From NCBI GenBank assembly GCA_041725875.1, contig JBGRQB010000009.1:1-59187 (forward strand): DNA of 59,187 nt, in the 5' to 3' direction. Of the stretch, positions 1 through 9,719 are shown in pieces. Every line of letters begins with the position of its first letter. The stretch's first letter is position 1. The DNA is from JBGRQB01 sp041725875 (GTDB taxonomy: Bacteria > Bacteroidota > Ignavibacteria > Ignavibacteriales > Melioribacteraceae). A program made the position numbers and the translations under genes. The notes beneath the pieces were generated by a model. It was not told the DNA's origin. It did not search any database and saw nothing but the letters and a program-made list of their open reading frames with translations.

Positions 1-535
1 CCATTCCAAATGTTAACATTGTGGTTGTAATTATCATCATTTTATGAATCGGATCCATTTCAACAAATGCGTTTAGAACAATGAACCACAGGGAAATATC
101 AAGTAGACCGAGACCAACTACTACAAGTCCCATAACCGCGCCGCTTCTAAAAGCAATCTTTAATCCTTTATCAAGAGATTCGCGAGCTGCATTTGCAGTT
201 CTTGCAGAAGCATAAGTGGCTGTTTTCATACCAAAAAAACCGGCAAGACCTGAGAAAAATCCTCCTGTTATAAATGCAAAAGGAACCCAGGTGTTTTGCA
301 ATTCAAAACCATAAGCAAGGATTGCGAAGATTATTGTAAGAATAATGAAGAAAATAGAGACTATTTTGTACTGCTGTTTCAAATAAGCCATTGCACCCTC
401 ACGCACATGCTGGGCAATTTCCTTCATCCTGTCGGTTCCTTCACTGGAGCGCATCAGCTGTTTAAAGAACAACCAGGCAAAAACCAGTGCTAAAACCGAA
501 CATACAGGAACAATCCAGAATAAACTGTTTAACAT
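1..535 (-). CDS. hppA: Membrane-bound pyrophosphatase, N-terminal part (cut by window edge)
   Basis: Couples hydrolysis of pyrophosphate to H+ or Na+ pumping across the inner membrane. Reading from the ATG at 533-535 gives 178 residues before the window ends. The product begins MLNSLFWIVPVCSVLALVF and continues with the family's conserved first loop (EIAQHVREGAMAYLKQQYK), followed by several hydrophobic spans. The family is usually 650-800 residues, so the pyrophosphate-binding DX7KXE motifs lie outside the window and ion specificity cannot be judged. A GGAG Shine-Dalgarno lies about 8 bases before the ATG. Seen: N-terminal family signature. Inferred: full-length active pump. It is transcribed away from the next gene across a long AT-rich gap. 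Confidence 0.9.
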   Translation of the reverse strand, partial: MLNSLFWIVPVCSVLALVFAWLFFKQLMRSSEGTDRMKEIAQHVREGAMAYLKQQYKIVSIFFIILTIIFAILAYGFELQNTWVPFAFITGGFFSGLAGFFGMKTATYASARTANAARESLDKGLKIAFRSGAVMGLVVVGLGLLDISLWFIVLNAFVEMDPIHKMMIITTTMLTFGM

Positions 536-854
536 TGTACTCTCCAAATAATTGAAAATTTAGTCTATAACTTTGTGGAAGTTCGTAATAAAGAACAAAA
601 TATGAGAATATGAATAAATCTTAACTCGAAATGAAATTACTGATAATATTATGTTTGACTGGCCCTGTGCGTAAAAATATTTTCTGACATTTTATTCTCA
701 TACTGTTAAATGTTGATGACAAATTATCATAATATTAAATTAGAAGCAACTTAAAAAAGTTTAAAATAAATTTTAATTTTAACTTTTGATTAAAGCTAAT
801 TTATTTTAAATTATTATATTCTATTATAAACTAAAAAAAATTGATGGGCTAAAG
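536..854. other. 319-base AT-rich divergent intergenic region
   Basis: Separates the pyrophosphatase (minus strand) from a small plus-strand gene, so it should hold promoters for both. The right half (about 720-840) is almost pure A/T. I found no convincing RNA gene, no long inverted repeat and no clear match to the Bacteroidota TAnnTTTG promoter element. Confidence 0.5.
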
Positions 855-1067
855 ATGGAAAACAACGAAGAAAAACTTCCTGCAACAATCAGTGAGTATA
901 AGGGAAATCCTATAATATCAATTCCTTTAGGCAACAATGAAAGATACTCATTTTCATTTGGCTTAACCAAAGCAAAAGCAATTATGGAATATCTTGATGA
1001 TATTAAAGGTTTTATAGAAAAGATGGAAGCTAAAGAATCAGCTGAGTCAACTGAAGCTGCTGAATAA
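855..1067 (+). CDS. Small conserved-looking hypothetical protein (70 aa)
   Basis: A 70-residue soluble protein with no signal peptide or membrane segment. Its central part (GNPIISIPLGNNERYSFSFG) followed by a KAKAIMEYLDDIKGFIEK helix has the look of small Bacteroidota/Chlorobiota proteins of unknown function. The last 15 residues are Glu/Ala/Ser-rich. It stands alone between a long upstream gap and a convergent transporter gene nine bases downstream. No strong Shine-Dalgarno is visible (ATGGGCTAAAG precedes the start). The composition is protein-like, so I believe it is a gene, but no function can be given. Confidence 0.65.
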   Translation: MENNEEKLPATISEYKGNPIISIPLGNNERYSFSFGLTKAKAIMEYLDDIKGFIEKMEAKESAESTEAAE

Positions 1068-1075
1068 TTACATCA

Positions 1076-2287
1076 CTATTTTCGCACTTTGATAACGGGG
1101 TAGAATAATAAAATTATTACTGCCAGGGAACTTATTGCCCATCCGATTCCAAAAACATCTGCCAGCAACCCCATTACGGGAGAAAGTACTGCAACAAGAA
1201 ATGTTCTTGTCTGAGATTCAACAGACAATCCGCCTGCTAAAAATTTATCCGGAATAGTTTCACTTATATAAGAAATATTCATTGGTCTGCGCACATTCTG
1301 ATAAATATACAACATTATAAAAAGTATCAATGTTATTGCCGGAATATTTAACTCAAATGTAATTCCGCTTACAATTGCTATTACACAGCCGGTAACAAAT
1401 GTAATATTAATTGCTTTTGATATGTGCTTAAATTTCCCAGAAATAACTCCGGCATAACGTGAAGCAATTGCATTTAGGAAAAAGATAAAGAAGTAGATAA
1501 CAGAAATTGCTATGGTAGATTTTTGTGTATCTGAAATTGCAAACCCGACCGGAATGAGTATAGCAAAATGATTTATAATTGGCTGAATATAATCTTTTAC
1601 TGTTTTGAACAGACTGTCAAAAGAAGCGGAGTTAATTACTCTGTTTCTGTAATCTCTGTTTTCGAAGATTTTAGAAAATTCTTTTAGTGAAAATTTATTT
1701 TTTTTCGATTTCTTAACCGGTCCGTCCAGATTTTCAGGATAGCTTAGTATATTCACAAAATTAAAAACATAGGGAATTACAGATACAATAAATATTACTG
1801 AAAAATCGTTTCCTATCAGAACCAAAGCTCCGCCCAGCAGAGCCGAGATTGCAGAACCTCTTTGCGACCAGCTTCTCGTTCTTCCGTAATAATGAGTCTT
1901 TAAGTGAGAAATATCATTTTGTTGCAGATAATCGAGAATCATTGCTTTATGTGTCCCGGTTCTGAATGCATCTCCCAAAGCAAAAAAGAACATTGCAAAC
2001 ATCAGCGGAATAAAAAAGGAATAATAATAAAAGATCAGAAATGAAATTATATAACCTGTAAAACTGAGCAGCAAAGATTTTTTTCTTCCTGCAAGATCGG
2101 CAACAATTCCGGTCGGAATTTCGAGAAAGACCGTAGATATTTCTCTGAAAGAGTAGAGCAGGCCAATTTCGGCAAAAGATAAATTTACCGAACGGAGGTA
2201 GACAAGAATAAATGGATCAAATAATCTGAGGTTTTTCAGAAATCCGTATGCGCAAAACCTGAAATATTGGAGATTTTTCTGAACCAT
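1076..2287 (-). CDS. MFS transporter
   Basis: A 403-residue inner-membrane carrier with about 12 hydrophobic segments. The motif A loop between helices 2 and 3 is visible as ADLAGRKKS (residues 63-71), the standard major-facilitator signature. Length is normal for the superfamily. The substrate is not evident; the overall look is of drug/metabolite exporters of the DHA type. It lies 9 bases downstream of the metallo-beta-lactamase-fold gene on the same strand, so the two are probably co-transcribed. Its 3' end meets the small plus-strand gene. Family assignment is firm, substrate unknown. Confidence 0.85.
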   Translation of the reverse strand: MVQKNLQYFRFCAYGFLKNLRLFDPFILVYLRSVNLSFAEIGLLYSFREISTVFLEIPTGIVADLAGRKKSLLLSFTGYIISFLIFYYYSFFIPLMFAMFFFALGDAFRTGTHKAMILDYLQQNDISHLKTHYYGRTRSWSQRGSAISALLGGALVLIGNDFSVIFIVSVIPYVFNFVNILSYPENLDGPVKKSKKNKFSLKEFSKIFENRDYRNRVINSASFDSLFKTVKDYIQPIINHFAILIPVGFAISDTQKSTIAISVIYFFIFFLNAIASRYAGVISGKFKHISKAINITFVTGCVIAIVSGITFELNIPAITLILFIMLYIYQNVRRPMNISYISETIPDKFLAGGLSVESQTRTFLVAVLSPVMGLLADVFGIGWAISSLAVIILLFYPVIKVRK

Positions 2288-2296
2288 AAAAAGTTG

Positions 2297-3136
2297 TTAC
2301 AACTCAATAACCGTGTCGCAGCCAACGGCAAAACATTTTATATCGGAACCGGAGTTGTCCAGAATTTCGTTACAGTCAGCAACAAAATCAACAATCTGTT
2401 CATCGGTTCTATCCTGATTATGATGGAACAATCCCAACATTTTTACATCAGCATCCAATGCAAACTGAACTGCATCTTCGTAAGTTGAATGTCCCCACGA
2501 CTTTGTATGTTCATATTCTTTTGCAGTATATTCAGCATCGTGGAAAAGGAGATCTGAATGTTTTACAAATTGTACATATTCTCCGTAATCAAGAGAACCC
2601 GGATGTTTGTACTGAATTTCATTATCTGTGAAAAAGACAAAAGATTTTCCATCTTCAATAAATTTATAACCTTTTGCATAGTTTGGATGACTTAAAGCAA
2701 TAGGAACCACTGTAACTGAATCTATTTCAAACGGAGCAGGTAAAAGATCATTAAACTGCATCTCTGCTCGTAAATCTTCATACTCTATCGGAAGAAACGG
2801 GGGAATCATTGAAGGTGAAAACATTTTGTGAATGGCATCCTGAGCAAACGGGCATCCAAAAATATTTATTTTGTACTCTTTATGATAAAGAGGTTTGAAA
2901 AACGGAAAACCAAGCATATGATCCCAATGTGAATGGGTAAAAACAAAATTAAGCACTTTGTTCTCTTCTGTTAAAATATGATTTCCCAATCGTCTCACAC
3001 CTGAACCTGAATCAACAATAATAATTTCATTATTTTTAGTTCGTATTTCAACACAGGTGGAGTCTCCGCCAAAGCGGTTAAACTCTTTTCCTGAAACAGG
3101 AATAGATCCTCTGGAACCCCAACATTTGATGATCAT
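2297..3136 (-). CDS. MBL-fold metallo-hydrolase (phosphodiesterase-like)
   Basis: A 279-residue cytoplasmic metallo-beta-lactamase-fold hydrolase. Metal-binding residues are visible: the HxHxDH motif at H68-S-H70-W-D72-H73, then H150 (LSHP), an Asp in FFTDN or FHDAE (D171/D200), and an H238-H239 pair near the end. The opening CWGSRGSIPVSG is typical of a subfamily annotated as cAMP phosphodiesterase/MBL-fold proteins. The substrate could be a cyclic nucleotide or another phosphodiester and cannot be settled from sequence. A 62-base AT-rich gap separates it from the AEC carrier upstream; the MFS gene follows closely. Confidence 0.85.
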   Translation of the reverse strand: MIIKCWGSRGSIPVSGKEFNRFGGDSTCVEIRTKNNEIIIVDSGSGVRRLGNHILTEENKVLNFVFTHSHWDHMLGFPFFKPLYHKEYKINIFGCPFAQDAIHKMFSPSMIPPFLPIEYEDLRAEMQFNDLLPAPFEIDSVTVVPIALSHPNYAKGYKFIEDGKSFVFFTDNEIQYKHPGSLDYGEYVQFVKHSDLLFHDAEYTAKEYEHTKSWGHSTYEDAVQFALDADVKMLGLFHHNQDRTDEQIVDFVADCNEILDNSGSDIKCFAVGCDTVIEL

Positions 3137-3198
3137 TTAATCTTCCGGTTAATTGTTATAGTTTAGTTAATATAATAAAAATTAAGATAAATAACATT

Positions 3199-4155
3199 TT
3201 ACAACGGCATTTCAAAAAAGTTGCTGTAAATCAAAACCCATACCGGAACGAACATTATTGATAAAATAAAACTCGAAACCAGAAACTGGTTTGTTACAGG
3301 AACATTTCCTTTTGCTTTGTCAACCAGTAACGTTATTGCAGTAACAGGTGGTAGTATTGACTGCAAAAATATTAAAAAAGAAACACTTACCGGCGGACGA
3401 ACAATGAGTAAAAGAACAAATATAATTATCGGATAAATTATATGTTTTATGAATATGAATTTTGCAATTTCGTTAAAATGTATTTTACCTTTATTTTTAT
3501 AATCTACATATATGTTACCGCCAATCATCATCATAATCAAGGGTAAACTTATTGCACTGATTTTATCTGTGATTTTTACAAATACGCCCGGTATATATAC
3601 ATCTGAGCCGGTTAGTTTTATAACCAGTGCCACAATTGTAGTAATTAATAAAGGGTTAAACATTTTTTCCAGATCAAATCCGGTTTTGGCTTTTTTAGCA
3701 TTTTTGTAAAAAATTACATAGCTGTTAAAAAGAATTGCCGGATATAACAAAGTAAAAATAAAAAGTTGAGTAAGTAGCGGAGAGGTTAAACCAAAAATTC
3801 CGGGAATGATGGCTAAAGGAAAAAATATCGCATTGGGATATGTTAAACACATTCCATATTCAGCTTTAAACTTATTTTTTGAAAATTTCAGATAACCTAC
3901 AGAAAGAGCAACCACAACTGCAAAAAACCAGGCCCACCAGAGCGGAAGAGTCCACCAGTCAGGCATTTCCGAAGGATTGAAATTTTTAATGATGTTTGTG
4001 AATACCAGACAGGGAAGTGCTATATCTATAATTAAAGGAGACAGTACCCCCAGAATTACCGTGGGTACTATCTTTTTTGCAATTATCCAGAAACCTACAA
4101 TTCCGAAACCAAGCAATAAAAATACTGCTTCAAAGGTCGATAAAAAGATTTCCAT
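3199..4155 (-). CDS. AEC-family (auxin efflux carrier-like) transporter
   Basis: A 318-residue membrane protein with eight to ten hydrophobic helices in two halves, matching PF03547 in length and character (N-terminal LLLGFGIVGFWIIAKK, internal PNAIFFPLAIIPGIFG, C-terminal LLVDKAKGNVPVTNQFLVSS). Bacterial members are thought to move organic acids or similar small anions; the substrate here is unknown. Its start lies one base after the stop of the upstream pgi gene, which implies translational coupling and one transcript. That hints at a link with sugar-phosphate metabolism but is not proof. Confidence 0.85.
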   Translation of the reverse strand: MEIFLSTFEAVFLLLGFGIVGFWIIAKKIVPTVILGVLSPLIIDIALPCLVFTNIIKNFNPSEMPDWWTLPLWWAWFFAVVVALSVGYLKFSKNKFKAEYGMCLTYPNAIFFPLAIIPGIFGLTSPLLTQLFIFTLLYPAILFNSYVIFYKNAKKAKTGFDLEKMFNPLLITTIVALVIKLTGSDVYIPGVFVKITDKISAISLPLIMMMIGGNIYVDYKNKGKIHFNEIAKFIFIKHIIYPIIIFVLLLIVRPPVSVSFLIFLQSILPPVTAITLLVDKAKGNVPVTNQFLVSSFILSIMFVPVWVLIYSNFFEMPL

Positions 4156-4156
4156 A

Positions 4157-5818
4157 TCAGTTCGCTTTTCTCGTAAATTCTTTGAATTTATTTATAAGTG
4201 AGTTGGTTGAACTATCGTGTGAACTGATTGGTTCATCAGATTCAAGCTCAGGTAATATTTTTTTAGCAAGCTGTTTTCCCAACTCAACTCCCCATTGATC
4301 GTAAGAGAATATGTTCCAGACAACTCCCTGTACAAATATTTTGTGTTCGTACATTGCAATTAACATTCCCAGCATCTTTGGAGTAAGCTGTTTGAAAAGG
4401 AATGAATTTGTTGGTTTGTTGCCTTCAAAAATCTTAAACGGAAGAAGTTTTTCTATTTCACTTTGCGATTTGTTTTCTTTTTCAAACTCGGCAATTACTT
4501 CTTCTTTTGATTTTCCTTTCATCAATGCTTCTGTCTGAGCAAAGTAGTTTGACAACAATTTTTTATGATGATCTCCAATCTGGTTATGACTTATTGCCGG
4601 AGCCATAAAATCGCAGGGAATAAGTTTTGTGCCCTGATGAATCAACTGATAAAATGCATGCTGACCATTAGTTCCCGGTTCACCCCATATAATTGGGCCA
4701 GTCTGGTAATCAACTTTATTTCCGGATCTGTCAACATACTTGCCATTACTTTCCATATCACCTTGCTGGAAATATGCCGCAAATCTGTGCATATATTGAT
4801 CGTAAGGTAAAATGGCGTGAGAATCTGCTTCAAAGAAATTGTTGTACCAGATTCCTAAAGCTGACAAAATAACCGGGATATTTTTTTCAAAGGAAGTTTC
4901 GCGGAAATGATTATCCATTTCGTGAGCACCAAGAAGAAGTTCTTCGAAATTTTCAAATCCGATTGTGCAGGCAATTGATAAACCAATTGCTGACCAGAGT
5001 GAAAATCTTCCGCCTACCCAATCCCAGAAGCCAAACATATTTTCAGTATCAATTCCAAACTCAGCAACTTTTTCTGCATTTGTAGAAACAGCAACAAAAT
5101 GTTTTTTTACAAAATCAGGGTTTTGTGCTGTTTCCAAAAACCATTTTTTTGCACTTTCTGCATTTGTCATTGTTTCCTGAGTTGTAAATGTTTTTGATGC
5201 AACCAAAAAGAGAGTTGTTTCAGGATTTACTTTTTTTAATGTTTCGGCAATATGTGAGCCGTCAACATTTGAAACAAAATGTGTTTCAATGTTTTCTTTT
5301 TTATATGGTTTTAATGCTTCTGTAACCATTACCGGACCCAAATCTGAGCCGCCGATACCAATGTTTACAATATTTTCAATCGGTTTTCCTGTATAACCTT
5401 TCCATTCGCCATTAATAACTTTGTCGGAAAAGTTTTTCATTTTATCCAAAACTTCATTAACAGCAGGCATTACATCAGCACCGTCAACCATAACAGCTTT
5501 GTTTGAACGGTTTCTTAATGCCGTATGAAGAACTGCTCTTTTTTCAGTTTCATTTATTACATCGCCTGAAAAATATTTTTCAATAGAATCTTTCAGATCG
5601 ATTTCCGTGAACAATTCATTAAACAACTGTAATGTTTTTTCTTCAATTCTGTTTTTAGAGAAATCAAAGTGAAGATCATTAAAATCTATTGAAAATTTTT
5701 CAGCTCTCTCCGGATCTGCAGAGAAGAGATCTGTCATTCTTTTTTCTTTTATTTCTGTAAAATGTGATTCCAGTTTTTTCCAGGAATCTGTTTTAGTCGG
5801 GTTTTTACCTGATAACAT
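4157..5818 (-). CDS. pgi: Glucose-6-phosphate isomerase
   Basis: Interconverts glucose 6-phosphate and fructose 6-phosphate in the cytoplasm (glycolysis and gluconeogenesis). At 553 residues it matches the long bacterial/eukaryotic-type enzyme. Family signatures are clear: VNIGIGGSDLGPVMVTEAL, FLVASKTFTTQETMTNA, DWVGGRFSLWSAIGLS and GQHAFYQLIHQGT. The start ATG is followed by LSGKNPTKTDSWKKLESHF, a typical N-terminus. It heads a two-gene unit with the AEC transporter and is divergent from the sensor kinase across 150 bases of AT-rich DNA. It would receive glucose phosphate derived from the starch locus further along the window. Confidence 0.97.
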   Translation of the reverse strand: MLSGKNPTKTDSWKKLESHFTEIKEKRMTDLFSADPERAEKFSIDFNDLHFDFSKNRIEEKTLQLFNELFTEIDLKDSIEKYFSGDVINETEKRAVLHTALRNRSNKAVMVDGADVMPAVNEVLDKMKNFSDKVINGEWKGYTGKPIENIVNIGIGGSDLGPVMVTEALKPYKKENIETHFVSNVDGSHIAETLKKVNPETTLFLVASKTFTTQETMTNAESAKKWFLETAQNPDFVKKHFVAVSTNAEKVAEFGIDTENMFGFWDWVGGRFSLWSAIGLSIACTIGFENFEELLLGAHEMDNHFRETSFEKNIPVILSALGIWYNNFFEADSHAILPYDQYMHRFAAYFQQGDMESNGKYVDRSGNKVDYQTGPIIWGEPGTNGQHAFYQLIHQGTKLIPCDFMAPAISHNQIGDHHKKLLSNYFAQTEALMKGKSKEEVIAEFEKENKSQSEIEKLLPFKIFEGNKPTNSFLFKQLTPKMLGMLIAMYEHKIFVQGVVWNIFSYDQWGVELGKQLAKKILPELESDEPISSHDSSTNSLINKFKEFTRKAN

Positions 5819-5968
5819 AACGAACCTATAATCATTAAAAAATTAAATTGCATCCCAAATATACTAAACAAATAAATATTATAGTCGGTTAATAAGCTTA
5901 GAAAACTAAATGCTTTGTTTTAATTAATAATTTGTTAATTTGCGAATGTCTATTAACCTGGTGAAAAA

Positions 5969-8900
5969 TTGATGAAAAAAATAATTATACTCTGCTTACT
6001 GATATTTACGTCCGGTTTTGCCCAGGATTTGAAGTTAAGAAAATACACAATGAGCGACGGACTGCCAACCAACGATATCCCCGGAATTGTTCAGGATTCG
6101 CTTGGATATATTTGGGTTACCTCTTCCAGAGGACTGCTGAAATATGACGGAATTAAATGGGAGAACAATGATTCCGAGTTTAATATTGAGGGACTCAATT
6201 TTATCAAAATAATGAAAGATAACAGAGGGGATTTGTGGGTATATCAGAGTGAAACTAAGAACCAGTTAATCAGACTGACAAAAAAAAATCCTATTGTTTA
6301 CGATTTTGATAAACTGAAATTGTTCAAAAAAGGGGAAAGATTAAATTTTGCTAAAGTGATTTATCACAATAATAAAATGTTAATCACTATCTCCACCAAT
6401 ATGAGAAGAGTATTTACTCTTACTAATGGCCGTTGGAACTTACAAAACATAGTTGGAATTTCCGGCGGAATTACGGGAATTGAATTTGCTTTTGGGAAAT
6501 TCTGGATTGCAACTTCCAAAGAAGTTCTTGAGCAGCAGCAGGATCAATTTGTTAAATCAAAAATCAGCAGTAAAATTTCCGATATAAAACTTATAAAAAC
6601 AAAAAAGATAAAAGGGAAAGAAACACTTCTTTTTCTGACAAATAAAATGTTGTGCGGATTTGACGGGAAAAGATTTGAAGTTATAAACAAAAATATAAAT
6701 CTCTATCTGCTTAAAGGTGTGCCGACAATTTATTATCTAGATGTTTGCCAGACCGGAGATATATTTTTAGGAAATGACACAAAGTTTTTTGTGATAAATT
6801 CTGAAGGGAAAATTGTACAGAAATATCTTGCAATTAAAGAGTTGCAGGGAAGCGGCGGAACTGATCTTTTTATTGATAAAGAAAATATTATCTGGCTGGC
6901 AACAAAAAGAGGAGTTCTTAAAATAATTCGTTCTCCTTTTTCCGGATTAAAAAACTATCACAGAATAAATACCGAAGAAGTTGCCAGTCTATATAAAGCG
7001 CGTGACGGACGAATAGTTATTGGACAAAACGGAAGAATAAATGTTTATAAAAATGATAAACTGAAAACTTATCCGTTTGAAGGTGATTCCGTAATAAACA
7101 AAACCACAACCAGAGTTATGGATATTAAGGAAGATTCTTCGGGAATGATATGGTTTGCAGTTAATCAGTATGGAATAGGAAGAATTGATAAAGGAAAAAT
7201 CAAATGGATCAAAAGTAAAGATTACCTCAATTTTTCCGGAATAGTAATTAAAGAAAATGATGAAAAACTGATTGGAACAACAAGCGGACTCTATCGCCTG
7301 AATGGCAACGACCTTGAAAAAGTTCCTAATCGTGAAATTTTTGTAAGAAGAATTAAACTTCTTAGCGACAGCAGTTATGTTATTTGCAGCGGAGTTGACG
7401 GAGTTTATTTTTCCGATGCAAAAGATTCTCTTATAAATTTTAAGTGTAATGACAAAGCCCTAAACAGCACTTACGATATATTAAAGATTTCTGAAAAAAT
7501 ATTTTGGGTTGCCACAAAAGCGGGATTGGTAGAAATTAACACTCAGCTGAAAACCTACAAAAAGATATTAAACGATGAAATTTCCGAAGAACTTTATAAT
7601 GTGAATGAAGATCTGTCAGGTGCAATGTGGCTCGGCAGTAATAACGGATATTTACGATTCAGTAATAACTCAATAATGAAATTTAACACTGCTGTCGGGT
7701 TAGCGGGTAATGAAGCCAACCGAACCGCATTTATAATTGACGATTCCAAAAACCTGTGGCTCGGAACCGATGGCGGTCTGTCAATTCTTGATTCCAGATT
7801 TTTTGAAAATGAATATCCAAAGCCTGTCTGTCTGATCTCAAGTGTTGTTCTGAATGGGAAAAAATTTGAGAGCGTTCCTGATGAAGTGGTTCTGCCCGAT
7901 AACTTTAAACTCGAAATAAAGTATTCCGGACTCTCATTTATTGATGAAGAACATCATACATACAAACTGAAACTTTATGATGAAAACAAAAAGCTGATCT
8001 TTGAGAAAAAAACAGAGCGCACAGATCTGGAACTTTTTGCTTTACAGCCTGGCGAATATAATTTGATGATCTGGTGTATTAATCCGCTTTCCATAAAGAA
8101 TGAAATTCCTGCCAGAATAAAAATTATTGCTAAAGGTGATTTCTATAAGTCAAATTGGTTCTATTTAATTCTGATAGCTGCTTCTTCATTTCTGGCTTAC
8201 TTGTCTTATTATCTGATTGGACAAAGACGTTATGCCAAAAGACTGGAAATGGAAGTGGAGAAAAAAACTTCGGAACTTCTTACTGAAATGGAGAACAAAA
8301 ATAAGATTGCTGAAAAACTTGCAAAGAGTGAAGAGAAATATAGAGGACTTGTTGATCACTCGGTTATCGGGATTTTTCAGATTGATCTAAATGGGAAATT
8401 TGTGACAGTTAATAATTCGTTAATGGATTTGCTCGGTTATGATAAAACAGGTGAAGTGAACATAATGCAAAACATTTCCGAAGTAATTATTAATGAAGAA
8501 GGAAGTGAAAACTTTATAGAAAGTACTCTGCGTGATAAATTTCTGATTGCAAAAAAATATACGATAAGAAGAATTGATGAATCTGTGGTAAGAGTGAGAT
8601 GTAATGCTCGTCTGGTAGATGAAGGGGAAGATAAAATATTTATCGAAGGTACTTTTGAAGATATTACTCAATCGGTTCTTGCTGAAAATGCGCTGATAAT
8701 GGCAAAACAAAAAGCTGAACATTCTGAGAAAATTAAGACTGAGTTTTTAGCTCAGATGTCGCACGAAATAAGAACGCCGGTAAATGTGATACTAAGTTTC
8801 AGTCAGCTACTTAAAGAAGAAATACAGGAATCGGTTTCTGAAGAACATAAAGAATTTTTCCAGGGAATGGATAAAGCAGGAAGAAGAATTATCAGAACCA

Positions 8901-9403
8901 TAGATCTTTTATTAAATGTATCTGAGCTGCAAACAGGCGGATATGATTACAAACCGAAAAAACTGGATCTGCTTGAAGATATTATGAAACCTCTAGTAAT
9001 TGAATATAAATCACTTGCAAAAGAGAACCACCTTGAACTTAAGCTGGAATGTGAACCAGAAATATTTTTGCTGGGTGATGAATACACTGTAACACAAATA
9101 TTTGCCAACCTTGTAGATAACGCAATTAAATATACCAACAAAGGTTCTGTTGAAATAACAGTTGAAGTGAAAAATAATATTACCGTTTTTGTAAAAGATT
9201 CAGGTATTGGAATTTCCGAAGAATATCTGCCTGAACTTTTTAGTCCTTTTAGTCAGGAAGAACAAGGCTACACCAGAAAATATGAAGGAAATGGTTTGGG
9301 GCTGACACTTGTTAAAAAATATTGCGAGCTGAATAATGCCGAAATAAAAGTGGAAAGTAAAAAGGGAAGCGGTACAACAATTATTGTAGTATTCAAAAAT
9401 TAA
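5969..9403 (+). CDS. Regulator-propeller / Y_Y_Y sensor histidine kinase with PAS domain
   Basis: A 1144-residue transmembrane kinase. Domains in order: signal peptide (1-18); two seven-bladed regulator propellers in the periplasm (about 20-610, repeated blades with IWVTSSRGLLKYDG-like sequences); a Y_Y_Y domain (about 640-720); one membrane helix (about 727-750); a short coiled coil; a PAS domain (about 788-900); HisKA with the phospho-acceptor in MSHEIRTP (His932); and an ATPase domain with N box (FANLVDNAIKYT), G1 (DSGIGIS) and G2 (GNGLGLTL). Unlike Bacteroides hybrid regulators it lacks a receiver and an AraC-type DNA-binding domain, so it must signal to a separate response regulator; none lies in this window. 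The sensed ligand is unknown; such propellers often bind glycan pieces. Confidence 0.92.
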   Translation: MMKKIIILCLLIFTSGFAQDLKLRKYTMSDGLPTNDIPGIVQDSLGYIWVTSSRGLLKYDGIKWENNDSEFNIEGLNFIKIMKDNRGDLWVYQSETKNQLIRLTKKNPIVYDFDKLKLFKKGERLNFAKVIYHNNKMLITISTNMRRVFTLTNGRWNLQNIVGISGGITGIEFAFGKFWIATSKEVLEQQQDQFVKSKISSKISDIKLIKTKKIKGKETLLFLTNKMLCGFDGKRFEVINKNINLYLLKGVPTIYYLDVCQTGDIFLGNDTKFFVINSEGKIVQKYLAIKELQGSGGTDLFIDKENIIWLATKRGVLKIIRSPFSGLKNYHRINTEEVASLYKARDGRIVIGQNGRINVYKNDKLKTYPFEGDSVINKTTTRVMDIKEDSSGMIWFAVNQYGIGRIDKGKIKWIKSKDYLNFSGIVIKENDEKLIGTTSGLYRLNGNDLEKVPNREIFVRRIKLLSDSSYVICSGVDGVYFSDAKDSLINFKCNDKALNSTYDILKISEKIFWVATKAGLVEINTQLKTYKKILNDEISEELYNVNEDLSGAMWLGSNNGYLRFSNNSIMKFNTAVGLAGNEANRTAFIIDDSKNLWLGTDGGLSILDSRFFENEYPKPVCLISSVVLNGKKFESVPDEVVLPDNFKLEIKYSGLSFIDEEHHTYKLKLYDENKKLIFEKKTERTDLELFALQPGEYNLMIWCINPLSIKNEIPARIKIIAKGDFYKSNWFYLILIAASSFLAYLSYYLIGQRRYAKRLEMEVEKKTSELLTEMENKNKIAEKLAKSEEKYRGLVDHSVIGIFQIDLNGKFVTVNNSLMDLLGYDKTGEVNIMQNISEVIINEEGSENFIESTLRDKFLIAKKYTIRRIDESVVRVRCNARLVDEGEDKIFIEGTFEDITQSVLAENALIMAKQKAEHSEKIKTEFLAQMSHEIRTPVNVILSFSQLLKEEIQESVSEEHKEFFQGMDKAGRRIIRTIDLLLNVSELQTGGYDYKPKKLDLLEDIMKPLVIEYKSLAKENHLELKLECEPEIFLLGDEYTVTQIFANLVDNAIKYTNKGSVEITVEVKNNITVFVKDSGIGISEEYLPELFSPFSQEEQGYTRKYEGNGLGLTLVKKYCELNNAEIKVESKKGSGTTIIVVFKN

Positions 9404-9427
9404 AGGAACCTAGAGGTTCCTTTAATT
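9398..9427. terminator. Bidirectional terminator between convergent genes
   Basis: A 13-base-pair perfect stem with a TAGA loop (core AAAGGAACC / GGTTCCTTT). It contains the TAA stop of the kinase in its left arm and touches the stop of the minus-strand Dabb gene on its right, with A/T-rich flanks giving a U tract in either direction. Confidence 0.8.
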
Positions 9428-9719
9428 AAATTTCGTAATCGGTTAAAACTCTGGAATGTGTTTTTGATTTTATAAATTTTCCTGCCTCCTGATGTAAAGG
9501 ATGAATCTGATAATTTTCCAGAGCTTCTTTTGATTCAAACTCCGAGTATAAAACCAGATCAGCAGACATTTCAGTCTTGCTGTAATCAATTCCCACTTCA
9601 ATTTTAATTATTCCCTCAATTTTACCCTGAAGTGATTCTAATTTTTCCTTTATCTGAAGAGCAACTGCTTCTTTGTTTTCATCCTCATTTATTTTCCAGG
9701 TTACAATATGTTTTATCAT
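9426..9719 (-). CDS. Dabb (stress-responsive A/B barrel) domain protein
   Basis: A 97-residue cytoplasmic protein matching the Dabb family (PF07876). It begins MIKHIVTWKINEDE, as members usually do, and contains the conserved region ADLVLYSEFESKEALENYQ and the following HPLHQE. Members form dimeric alpha/beta barrels of mostly unknown function; a few are cyclases or hydrolases. It overlaps the cupin gene upstream by four bases (ATGA), so both are made from one message. Family is secure, role unknown. Confidence 0.85.
   Translation of the reverse strand: MIKHIVTWKINEDENKEAVALQIKEKLESLQGKIEGIIKIEVGIDYSKTEMSADLVLYSEFESKEALENYQIHPLHQEAGKFIKSKTHSRVLTDYEI

Noticed and set aside
2267..2488. Plus-strand frame spanning the MFS/MBL gene boundary
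   Set aside because: No domain, no ribosome site, and it overlaps two well-supported minus-strand genes.
8420..8722. Antisense open frame of 100 codons in the sensor kinase
   Set aside because: It lies within the PAS-coding region of a certain gene, and is rich in Phe, Ser and His as expected for a shadow frame.
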